The notes under the pieces are model-generated. The model did no database searches. It was not told the origin of the DNA and worked only from the letters and a program-made list of their open reading frames with translations. Shown here one piece after another: positions 1 through 5,765 of a stretch of DNA of 5,776 nucleotides. Every line of letters starts with the position of its first letter. The stretch's first letter is position 1. A program made the translations under genes and the position numbers. Origin of the DNA: SIG78 sp045533055 (GTDB lineage: Bacteria; Verrucomicrobiota; Lentisphaeria; Victivallales; Victivallaceae); NCBI GenBank assembly GCA_045533055.1, contig JAZSHD010000007.1, forward strand, positions 1 to 5,776, read 5' to 3'.

Positions 1-27
1 CTGTCCGACCTGTCCGACCTGTCCGAC
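1..27. repeat. Tandem 9-bp repeat CTGTCCGAC x3
   Basis: Three perfect head-to-tail copies of CTGTCCGAC fill positions 1-27 and break at ACAAG. The array reaches the window edge, so its full copy number is unknown. It is non-coding with respect to the gene in this window. Confidence 0.9.
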
Positions 28-34
28 AAGCCTT

Positions 35-63
35 GCCGCGGCGAAGCTTCAGCGTAGCCGGGC
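35..63. repeat. Imperfect GC-rich dyad, REP-like intergenic element
   Basis: Two 8-base palindromes sit side by side, GCCGCGGC (35-42) and GAAGCTTC (43-50), followed by AGCGTAGCCGGGC. The block has partial dyad symmetry and looks like a short dispersed intergenic repeat. Whether it recurs in the genome cannot be seen here. Confidence 0.35.
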
Positions 64-96
64 ACCATCAACCGTACCGCCCGCGTATGCGGCGTA

Positions 97-113
97 GGCG
101 GCAATCAGCCGCC
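97..113. other. Small GGCGGC/GCCGCC hairpin
   Basis: GGCGGC (97-102) and GCCGCC (108-113) are separated by AATCA. It is a 6-bp all-GC stem in the GC-rich spacer, with no associated U-tract. Confidence 0.5.
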
Positions 114-125
114 ATTTACCATACA

Positions 126-164
126 GCCCGCTATTCCCGCCGTTAAACGGCGGGGATAGCGGGC
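126..164. other. Long 18-bp hairpin without U-tract
   Basis: Bases 126-143 pair with 147-164 over 18 bp, with one G-T wobble (135/155) and a 3-nt TAA loop. The arms run GCCCGCTAT...GCCGT and ACGGC...ATAGCGGGC. Neither strand has a following T-run (ATAAAAAA follows on plus, TGTATGG on minus). It is thus probably not an independent intrinsic terminator, although it abuts one. It may be an intergenic inverted repeat or an RNA stability element. Confidence 0.75.
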
Positions 165-165
165 A

Positions 166-209
166 TAAAAAACTCCGGGGTTTGGAAATTTCTTTCCAAA
201 CCCCGGAGT
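166..209 (-). terminator. Intrinsic terminator of the large gene
   Basis: Bases 172-188 and 193-209 form a perfect 17-bp stem with a 4-nt loop. The stem base contains the GC-rich CTCCGGGG/CCCCGGAG. In the minus-strand transcript it is followed at once by U residues (the A-run 167-172 on the plus strand). It lies 60 nt after the stop codon and has no U-tract on the plus-strand side, so it serves the minus-strand gene. Confidence 0.93.
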
Positions 210-223
210 AAGATTCGCTTACA

Positions 224-252
224 GTTGATCAGGCGGCAACCGCCCGATCAAC
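224..252 (-). other. 3' UTR hairpin just after the stop codon
   Basis: GTTGATC (224-230) pairs with GATCAAC (246-252). After one A/C mismatch, GGCGG (232-236) pairs with CCGCC (240-244) around a 3-nt loop. It starts 16 nt beyond the TAA on the transcript and has no U-tract, so it is not a terminator by itself. It could protect the 3' end of the mRNA. Confidence 0.7.
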
Positions 253-268
253 TTTCAGACCGTACTGC

Positions 269-3200
269 TTACGCAATGGTGTAGCTGAAGGAACCTTTGG
301 TTTCTTCATTCAAGCCAACACCGACATAGGCAGACTTTTCGGTTTCAGTAGCAGCTGCAACCTTGAAGGTAAGAGTACCTTGATCAGCATTGAAGGTGAT
401 ATCCAAAACATCTTTACCTTCAACCTGCTTGGTGACCAGAGCGGAACCAGAGAAGTTGAAGATCTTCAGAGCCTCTGCTTCGGTCTTACCCTTGAGCTGT
501 TCACTGGTAAGAGTATAGGATTTTGCTTCATCAGCTCTTTCGAACTTCACAAAGTCAAGGTAGTCACCAGCGATTTCATTGCCATTTTCGGTCTTGAAGA
601 AATCAAAACCGCCGCCGAGCCAGCCGCCCATGCCTGCTTCGAAATCCTTGGCAGTGATATCACTGTTATCGCTGATTTCAACAGCAGCACCCCAGAAGTT
701 TTCTGCGGTAGCACCCATGTCGACCTTGGTACCCTTGAAGCTATCACCGATTTTCTTCAAATCTTCGGTGGAGGCATAGATGGTACCTTTACCAGTGACT
801 TCAGCAGCACCGGCGATATCGTAACGACCTGCAGGTGTGGCAGGTTCTGTACCTACCACCGCTTTAGCAGCAGGTTTAACAGCACCCTGGAAGATCACAG
901 AACCGTCGACAACCAGTTTGTCTTCTTTCTGGAGATCCATATACTTGGTAACCAGAGTTGCACCCTTGGCGATCTTGATGGTTTCAGCAGCATCTTTTTC
1001 AGTTGCAGCCAAGCCGTCTTTTTCCTGGCCCTTTTCGGCAACAGCCAGACCCTGATAGCTGTCGAAGTAGTTGACGAAGCCCTCGGCACCCTTCTTGACA
1101 TCAACAGTCTTGAAACCGCTGACCTGACCATCGATATCAACATTGGTCATGCTCAAGGAGCCAACCACGCTCGTGTAATCAGTCAGGGCAACTTCATGAG
1201 CATTTACCGCATCCTTGGCTTCATCTACATCAGTTGTTGCAGGATCATCTTTAACTGCAGGCACAAACTCAGCCCAATCATAAGTCTTAACTCTGTTGTA
1301 ACCGGTAGCGACATTACCATCGACAGTGGAATCAGTCAATGTTACCTTGGCAAAGTTATAGATACCACCTTCAACATCAGCATAGGCAAGCTTGAGGCTG
1401 CCAACTGCGGTGCTCTTGTCAAAGTTCAACTTCTTGGCGTCATCATCGTAATCTGTCTTGGTAAACTCGCCAGTAAAATCATAGTAGCCATCTTTGTTAT
1501 AACCAGGAGTTACAACATACTTGCGTTTCTGTTCGAAATTGGCATCGGCACTAATATTGCCTTTGACAACCACAGATTTGATGGTGGTGGGATCATCCTT
1601 GGTCTTGCCCTTGATTGCAATACCGGCGATATCCACATCCTTGTAGTTTATGATGTTACCAACCTGATAGAGGTCTTCAGCGGCATTCTTGTCAACCTTG
1701 AAGGTAACTTTGCCGTCAGCCTTATTAGTAACAACCGACTCAACCTCTCTGGTTTTTGCTATATCGTTCTTGGCATTTTCATAGCTGTCATAATTCACCA
1801 CTGTCTTGTTAACAGTTTTGTCATTGGAAGCACCGGTAATGCTGCCGTTGACAGAAGTGTTGGTCAGCTTGACAGTCTTGAAACCAGTGATATTAGCTAC
1901 CTTCGCAGGAACAGCGGCAACATAACCCTCTTGACCTGCTTCGCCAACAGCATCCTTAGCAAAGACACCGATGACAGAGTTGGTTGCAGTCAGAGAAGCG
2001 ACAGCTGATTTAGTTTCGGTAAACTGCATATCAACGGAACCTTCAGTAGCACCTTTATTCCATTTTGCAGTATCCTTCCAAACCATACTGTTATTAAGAT
2101 CAGCTTCAATACCATCGTAGCCATTACTACCTGTAACAACAGAGTTGTCCAGGGTCACAGTCTTGAACCCATCAATTTTACCGCCGATTTCGGCAGCAAC
2201 AGCTTTGAAGGTACCTGCGGCAACATCCTTTAAATTATTTGTGAAAGAACCTTTGACGATCTTGGCGTCGTCATCATTAACCATTTTATTGTTGCCAACA
2301 CTGGTTTCGGTTTCACTACCGGTAACACTGCCATTGACTTTGACCAGAGTTTTAGCTCCGGATTTCTTATCAACAGCACCAGTCAGAGTCACATTGAGGT
2401 AATTGGTAATAGCACCATTGATGACAACTTCCTTGGCATCTTTGCGAGCGAGACCAACAGTTACACTGCCTTCGGCAGCTTTCTTGCTGTTCCAGGAAAC
2501 ATACTTGCTGATGCCATCAGCAGTGGGACCTTCAGCAAAGCTGGCTACACCGTAGATGGGTTTGGTATAATCATTTTCGGTGACTACATTACCATCTGCA
2601 TCCTTCTCTTCGACCATTACCGGAATCGGGTTACCATACTCATCCAGCTTATCGGTCATCTGCGGAACAGTTTTAGCCACATCAACCCACAGCAGGTTGC
2701 CTTCTGCATCTTTAGCCTGCTCTTGTACATAAACAGGTACACCATCTTCGACCTTTGGGATCATTTTGGTCTTCTGTTCGTAGGTGGTTACACCGACATT
2801 GATGAGCTTGGCAGATTCGTACTTGTCATTGGTGGAGTTCATAAGAACACCGTTAATGCTGCCGTTGACAGAAGTGTTGGTCAGCTTGACGGTCTTGAAA
2901 CCGCTGATATTAGCTTTCTGCTCAGCAACAGTTTCGTCCTTATCTGTCGTTTTGGGATCATCTGCAACACCAAAGACACCGATGGTGGAATCAGCAATGG
3001 TCACGCTGCCGGCGGCAGAAGTCTTTGTGGTCTCATCATAGGTGGCAGAATAGGTAGCAGGAGCTTCGCCTTTGCCCTTAATGGTCTTGTAACCATACTT
3101 TTCGGTCGTGTTGCTGTTTGCACCAACAGAGATACTTCCCTTAACCACCGAATCAGTAACCTTGACAGTCGCAAAGTTTTCAACTGCTCCACCAACTTCG

Positions 3201-5752
3201 GCAGCAGTTGCGGTAAAGTTGCCGGCGTAGGTATCTTTGTAGGTTTCGTTCTTATTGCCTTTAACATTGGCTTCTTCAAAGACAGTGGTATCTTTGAAGG
3301 TATCGTTATCGGTAACAGCACTCTTAACACTGCCGCCAACCTTAACGATTTTTTCTGCAGCACCGGTCAAAGTAACCTTGGCATAGTTGGTGATTTCACC
3401 GGCGATTTCAACATCGGCAGCGTTCTTCTTATCCACAGCAACGGTCACAGAACCATCAGCAGCACTCTTCCAGGTAGAAGAAACCTTCTTGCTAACACCA
3501 ATATTATTTATACCAGTGGGATCTTCAGCAAAGGTGAGAGCACCGTAGATGGGTTTGTCTTTATCATCTACTTGCTTATCAACCATCACCGGAATCTTGT
3601 TGCCGTTATCATCCAATTTCGGATTTTCGCCATCCATTTCCCACAGCAGGTTGCCATCTGCATCTGTAGCCTGTTCCTTAACGGGCTTCTGTTCGTAGGT
3701 GGTGCCACCGGCATTGACCAGTTTGCCGGGTACAGATTCATACTTTTCGACTTTGCTGGTGTTAAGTACGCCAGTGATGCTGCCATTGACAATGCTGGAA
3801 CCAGTCAGCTTGACAGTCTTGTAGCCCCAGATGCTACCATCAACTGCTGTGACTGCTTCAACGGTTTCGTCTTCAGGTGTGGTCGGATCATTTGCAACAC
3901 CTTCAACACCCTTTACACCGAAGGTGGAACCGGTGGCAGTGAAGCTGCCGGTGGCAGAAGACTTGCCGTTAAAATCATAGGCAGCAGAATAGACTGAAGC
4001 TTCTTTGACCTTAGTGGTCTTGTAAGTATATTTTTCGGTGACACTTTCAGTAGCACCGACGCTGGCACCGCCCTTAATAACAGAATCAGTTGCCTTGACG
4101 GTAGCGAAATTGGTAACAGCACCTTCAACTGCGGCTTCTTCAGCGGTGAACTGGCCATTATATGCTGCCTTTTTGGTAATGGTGGTGTTGCCTTTGACAT
4201 TCTTGTCTTCAAAGACAGCTTTATCAGCAATCTTGACTTCGGTATATACACCCACCCAATCGACCTGACGATCGCCAGCCCAATCCTGCTGAACAACTTT
4301 TTCGTCTGTCTTGTCGCCTTCAGTATTTTTCACATCTTCAATGACAACTGCGTTGACATTATTGACATCAAAACGACCATCAAAACTGTAAACCCAGCCC
4401 TTAACTTCGGCACCTTCCTGAAGTTTGACAGTCTTGTAGCCAGAGATGGATTCAGCAACAGCGTTTTCTTCCAAAGTCACAGTACCAGTGGCAGTAACTT
4501 TAGCTTCAGTCATCAAACCCCTGGTTTTGTCATAGCTGTAATCTCTACCGGTGACATTACCATCTTTATCGGTAATGTCGCCAACATTATTCCAGTCGAT
4601 TGCAAAATTCTTTTCATCATCAAGTTCGGCATACTTGTAAGAGGTTTCCGAAGTGCTGATATCACCTGCATAGGCACCAGCCTTGACATTGACAGTCTTG
4701 TAGCCCGAGATAAGATCAGCTGCAGGCTTATCAACCGGCACAGTTTTTTCGTCAGCAGTGCCTACATTTATCTTCTTCCCATCCTGATAACCCTTGGAGG
4801 CGATTTCGATCTTGCCGCCGGCAGCAATGCTTTGGCTCTTCAGAGAAGTTGTAGCGGTATCGCCCTTGCCATATTTATATTCAGTCTGCTTATCAGCTTC
4901 GAAAGTAATATCGCCCTTAACTGCACCACCTTCAACGATTTTAACATCGGCAACATCTTCGATGTCCCAAGCTTCAGGCAGAACAACCCCATTAACTTCA
5001 AGAGAGCTCTTGCCATCAGCATCAATATTGATTTCGCGATCAGCAAAATACTTGAGAGTTGCTTCATCCAGTGAAGTCTTATCAAGAACAACTTTACCGC
5101 CAACAACATCGATTTCAATAGCTTCAGCAGTAGCGTCAACCAAAACAATACCGTCGGTCATGGCAGCGTCACGCAGTTTGTCATTTGCAGCGTTCCATGT
5201 ATCAACTGCAGTCTTGTTTTCAGCTTTTTCATACCAGGCAGCTTTGGTATTGGTTTCATCAAAGGTCGGTTTCTTGTCGTCAGCCAGAGTAGCGACATAA
5301 GCATCGACCAGAGCGTCTACCCAACCATTGTTCCACTTATCAATGGCCTCTTCGTTAGCAGCATAGTACTCACCCTTGGTGATTTTGGCGAAGTCAGGCT
5401 TTTCAAAACCTTCAACTGCTTCGTTAGCTTTGACATAAGCATCAACAAGAGCGTCAGTCGCTGTAACATTGGCAGCATCAACCAGTTCCTGGTTGGCTTC
5501 GTAGTAAGCAGCCTTGGTATTGGTTGCATCAAAGGTCGGCTTTTCTTCCAGAGTTGCAACATAAGCATCGACCAATGCTTCGATCTGCTTAACTTTCAAA
5601 TCAGCAGCAGCCTTTTCATCAGCCTGAACTTTAGCCAACAGAGTTTTGATGTCAGCAAAAGCATCCTTGCCAAACTCATACTCAACCTTGTTGACTTTGA
5701 CTTTGTCACCGTCTTTTTTCTTCCATGTGGAATTTACAACGAAATACGCCAT
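269..5752 (-). CDS. Giant repetitive, cysteine-free protein; putative beta-solenoid surface/secreted protein
   Basis: I do not recognise a named family. The frame is open for 1827 codons from ATG (5750-5752) to TAA (269-271). The ATG is chosen because AAAGGG lies 7 nt upstream and the next in-frame Met is about residue 198. Visible parts: leader 1-58; three helical ALVDAYV repeats 59-187; transitional beta-like segment 188-513; four super-repeat units 514-1560 carrying rungs such as GFKTVKLTNTSVNGSI; unique C-terminus 1561-1827 ending FSYTIA. At least 13 rungs of the form [G/N]-[Y/F]-x-x-V recur from residue 348 to 1550. I see no cysteine, one histidine, no Sec signal peptide (the N-terminus MAYFVVNSTWKKKDGDK lacks a hydrophobic core), no LPXTG motif and no membrane helix. 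Such alternating beta-strand/turn repeats suit a beta-solenoid, as in bacterial adhesins or bactofilin-like rungs. Surface or secreted location, perhaps by type I export, is inferred from size, acidity and lack of cysteine. The gene appears intact and monocistronic at its 3' end. The reading frame is very secure; the function is not. Confidence 0.93.
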   Translation of the reverse strand: MAYFVVNSTWKKKDGDKVKVNKVEYEFGKDAFADIKTLLAKVQADEKAAADLKVKQIEALVDAYVATLEEKPTFDATNTKAAYYEANQELVDAANVTATDALVDAYVKANEAVEGFEKPDFAKITKGEYYAANEEAIDKWNNGWVDALVDAYVATLADDKKPTFDETNTKAAWYEKAENKTAVDTWNAANDKLRDAAMTDGIVLVDATAEAIEIDVVGGKVVLDKTSLDEATLKYFADREINIDADGKSSLEVNGVVLPEAWDIEDVADVKIVEGGAVKGDITFEADKQTEYKYGKGDTATTSLKSQSIAAGGKIEIASKGYQDGKKINVGTADEKTVPVDKPAADLISGYKTVNVKAGAYAGDISTSETSYKYAELDDEKNFAIDWNNVGDITDKDGNVTGRDYSYDKTRGLMTEAKVTATGTVTLEENAVAESISGYKTVKLQEGAEVKGWVYSFDGRFDVNNVNAVVIEDVKNTEGDKTDEKVVQQDWAGDRQVDWVGVYTEVKIADKAVFEDKNVKGNTTITKKAAYNGQFTAEEAAVEGAVTNFATVKATDSVIKGGASVGATESVTEKYTYKTTKVKEASVYSAAYDFNGKSSATGSFTATGSTFGVKGVEGVANDPTTPEDETVEAVTAVDGSIWGYKTVKLTGSSIVNGSITGVLNTSKVEKYESVPGKLVNAGGTTYEQKPVKEQATDADGNLLWEMDGENPKLDDNGNKIPVMVDKQVDDKDKPIYGALTFAEDPTGINNIGVSKKVSSTWKSAADGSVTVAVDKKNAADVEIAGEITNYAKVTLTGAAEKIVKVGGSVKSAVTDNDTFKDTTVFEEANVKGNKNETYKDTYAGNFTATAAEVGGAVENFATVKVTDSVVKGSISVGANSNTTEKYGYKTIKGKGEAPATYSATYDETTKTSAAGSVTIADSTIGVFGVADDPKTTDKDETVAEQKANISGFKTVKLTNTSVNGSINGVLMNSTNDKYESAKLINVGVTTYEQKTKMIPKVEDGVPVYVQEQAKDAEGNLLWVDVAKTVPQMTDKLDEYGNPIPVMVEEKDADGNVVTENDYTKPIYGVASFAEGPTADGISKYVSWNSKKAAEGSVTVGLARKDAKEVVINGAITNYLNVTLTGAVDKKSGAKTLVKVNGSVTGSETETSVGNNKMVNDDDAKIVKGSFTNNLKDVAAGTFKAVAAEIGGKIDGFKTVTLDNSVVTGSNGYDGIEADLNNSMVWKDTAKWNKGATEGSVDMQFTETKSAVASLTATNSVIGVFAKDAVGEAGQEGYVAAVPAKVANITGFKTVKLTNTSVNGSITGASNDKTVNKTVVNYDSYENAKNDIAKTREVESVVTNKADGKVTFKVDKNAAEDLYQVGNIINYKDVDIAGIAIKGKTKDDPTTIKSVVVKGNISADANFEQKRKYVVTPGYNKDGYYDFTGEFTKTDYDDDAKKLNFDKSTAVGSLKLAYADVEGGIYNFAKVTLTDSTVDGNVATGYNRVKTYDWAEFVPAVKDDPATTDVDEAKDAVNAHEVALTDYTSVVGSLSMTNVDIDGQVSGFKTVDVKKGAEGFVNYFDSYQGLAVAEKGQEKDGLAATEKDAAETIKIAKGATLVTKYMDLQKEDKLVVDGSVIFQGAVKPAAKAVVGTEPATPAGRYDIAGAAEVTGKGTIYASTEDLKKIGDSFKGTKVDMGATAENFWGAAVEISDNSDITAKDFEAGMGGWLGGGFDFFKTENGNEIAGDYLDFVKFERADEAKSYTLTSEQLKGKTEAEALKIFNFSGSALVTKQVEGKDVLDITFNADQGTLTFKVAAATETEKSAYVGVGLNEETKGSFSYTIA
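272..1072 (-). other. Unique C-terminal region of the large protein, residues 1561-1827
   Basis: After the last rung the sequence becomes non-repetitive. Residues 1590-1625 (ETIKIAKGATLV, then KLVVDGSVIFQGAV) look like closing coils of a beta-solenoid. A Pro/Ala linker (VKPAAKAVVGTEPATPAGRY) follows at about 1625-1644. Residues 1645-1827 contain an unusual glycine/aromatic stretch, GMGGWLGGGFDFF (1707-1719), and a final beta-rich part (LDITFNADQGTLTFKV, then YVGVGL and GSFSYTIA). The uncleaved, beta-rich, cysteine-free terminus could be a C-terminal secretion or anchoring domain, but no known type I, type IX or sortase motif is visible. Confidence 0.5.
1073..1567 (-). repeat. Super-repeat unit 4 (partial), residues 1396-1560
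   Basis: Unit 4 starts VKGNIS and carries FTGEFT (compare AGNFTATA in unit 2), then YNFAKVTLTDSTVDGNVATG (1465-1484), matching the NFATVKVTDSVVKGSISVG rung. It then has VVGSLSMTNVDIDGQVSGFKTVDV (within 1529-1552), matching the following rung. It stops there, so it is about half a unit and probably forms the last coils before the C-terminal region. Confidence 0.7.
1568..2272 (-). repeat. Super-repeat unit 3 (divergent, lacks the DxxGN module), residues 1161-1395
   Basis: Aligned by KIVKG with the VKG start of units 1 and 2. It keeps AAEIGGKIDGFKTVTLDNSV (1186-1205), a SLTATNSVIGVF segment (1253-1264), and TGFKTVKLTNTSVNGSITG (1289-1307), which is nearly identical to unit 2. It then shows DGKVTFKVDKNAAED and INYKDVDIAG. 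The TTYEQK to KPIYG module is absent, shortening the unit to about 235 residues. The exact end is arbitrary because the VKGN boundary motif is short. Confidence 0.7.
1837..1898 (-). repeat. Near-identical DNA repeat, copy in unit 3
   Basis: Partner of the copy at 2854-2915, with only three mismatches in 62 bases. It encodes the same rung in unit 3 (residues 1285-1305 or so). Confidence 0.9.
2549..2788 (-). repeat. Extended acidic DxxGN module in unit 2, residues 989-1068
   Basis: This is the counterpart of the unit 1 module between the same flanks (TTYEQK and KPIYG), but 80 residues long instead of 54. It holds DAEGNLLW (1015-1022), DEYGNPIPVMV (1037-1047) and DADGNVV (1051-1057). Internally PVYVQEQAKDAEGN and PVMVEEKDADGN look like copies of one another, so the module seems to have grown by a small internal duplication. 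Confidence 0.6.
2854..2915 (-). repeat. Near-identical DNA repeat, copy in unit 2
   Basis: These 62 bases match 1837-1898 at 59 positions, including a run of 37 identical bases (2854-2890 and 1837-1873). The copies are in direct orientation, 1017 nt apart (exactly 339 codons), and encode the rung ending GFKTVKLTNTSVNGSI. Neighbouring parts of the units are much more diverged. Confidence 0.9.
3281..4213 (-). repeat. Super-repeat unit 1, residues 514-824
   Basis: Unit 1 begins FEDKNVKGN and runs 311 residues to the matching FEEANVKGN of unit 2. Landmarks in order: TNFATVKATDSVIKGGASVG (547-566), TEKYTYKT, a YSAAYD segment, GSFTATGSTFGVKGV, the rung WGYKTVKLTGSSIVNGSITG (642-661), KYES, TTYEQK, an acidic DxxGN module, KPIYG, GSVTVAV, and TNYAKVTLTGA (788-798) ending VKVGGSV. 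The same order recurs in unit 2, so this is a duplication and not low-complexity coincidence. Confidence 0.85.
3542..3703 (-). repeat. Acidic DxxGN module in unit 1, residues 684-737
   Basis: The 54-residue segment from TTYEQK to KPIYG carries DADGNLLW (697-704), DDNGNKIPVMV (714-724) and Asp-rich DKQVDDKDKP. Its Asp/Asn/Gly turns differ from the surrounding rungs and look like an inserted loop or hairpin domain. DxDG-type turns can bind calcium in other families (EF-hand-like and RTX-like sites); binding here is only inference. Confidence 0.6.
4214..5191 (-). other. Transitional region of the large protein, residues 188-513
   Basis: This segment leads from the helical repeats into the beta repeats. 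It opens with alternating hydrophobic strands (GIVLVDATAEAIEIDVVGG, residues 201-219), contains a DADG turn at 244-247, then VEGGAVKGDITF at 273-284, which resembles a bactofilin or beta-solenoid rung. The first two clear rungs of the protein follow at residues 349-365 (SGYKTVNVKAGAYAGDI) and 437-454 (SGYKTVKLQEGAEVKGWV). The two rungs are separated by Asp/Asn-rich loops, including a DKDGN at 396-400. It lacks the long super-repeat organisation seen further on. Confidence 0.6.
5192..5578 (-). repeat. Three tandem helical repeats (ALVDAYV repeats), residues 59-187
   Basis: The heptad ALVDAYV occurs exactly at residues 59-65, 101-107 and 147-153, spaced 42 and 46 residues apart. Each copy continues with a charged stretch, a PTFD/PDF motif, then an aromatic helix-like segment such as TNTKAAYYEANQELVDAAN (copy 1) or TNTKAAWYEKAENKTAVDTWN (copy 3, residues 167-187). 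Copy 2 diverges most (KITKGEYYAANEEAIDKWN). Alternating Ala/Leu/Glu/Lys with Tyr/Trp suggests two-helix hairpins, unlike the beta-rich rest of the protein. The DNA is similar too: 5244-5269 and 5514-5539 match at 25 of 26 positions, 270 nt (90 codons) apart. I do not recognise a named domain; it could act as a stalk, capping or attachment domain, which is inference. Confidence 0.85.
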
Positions 5753-5759
5753 AATTTTA

Positions 5760-5765
5760 CCCTTT
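5760..5765 (-). promoter_or_regulatory. Shine-Dalgarno-like ribosome binding site
   Basis: On the minus strand AAAGGG sits 7 nt before the ATG at 5752, with the A/T-rich spacer TAAAATT between them. The purine run AGAAAGGG is a reasonable anti-SD match at normal spacing and supports this start codon. The promoter must lie beyond the right edge of the window. Confidence 0.75.

Larger units (their letters stand above)
2273..3280 (-). repeat. Super-repeat unit 2, residues 825-1160
   Basis: Unit 2 is the closest relative of unit 1, with every landmark in the same order: ENFATVKVTDSVVKGSISVG (858-877), TEKYGYKT, YSATYD, GSVTIADSTIGVFGV, SGFKTVKLTNTSVNGSINGV (950-969), KYES, TTYEQK, KPIYG, GSVTVGL, TNYLNVTLTGA (1116-1126) and LVKVNGSV. 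It is 336 residues long against 311 for unit 1; nearly all of the difference lies in the acidic DxxGN module. Confidence 0.85.

Noticed and set aside
126..164. Terminator for a plus-strand gene entering from the left
   Set aside because: The hairpin is followed on the plus strand by ATAAAAAA, with no T-run, and no plus-strand coding region is seen to its left in the window.
1707..1719. RTX calcium-binding nonapeptide motif
   Set aside because: GMGGWLGGGFDFF is glycine-rich but does not follow GGxGxDxUx and is not repeated.
380..2008. Open plus-strand frame of 542 codons opposite the large gene
   Set aside because: It lies wholly antisense to a repetitive gene with strongly biased codons, which keeps antisense frames open. 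I see no ribosome binding site, and the Cys/Ile/Phe-rich product has no coherent domain and repeats only where the sense repeats occur.
2723..3997. Open plus-strand frame of 424 codons
   Set aside because: Same reason: a shadow of super-repeat units 1 and 2 on the other strand, with recurring antisense motifs that simply mirror the sense repeats.
1073..4213. CRISPR-like or satellite array
   Set aside because: The periodicity is about 700-1000 nt, in-frame and diverged at the codon level; there are no short identical repeats with unique spacers.
4794..5300. Plus-strand frame of 168 codons rich in Ser/Ala/Leu
   Set aside because: Antisense to the N-terminal part of the large gene; low-complexity translation and no separate start signals.
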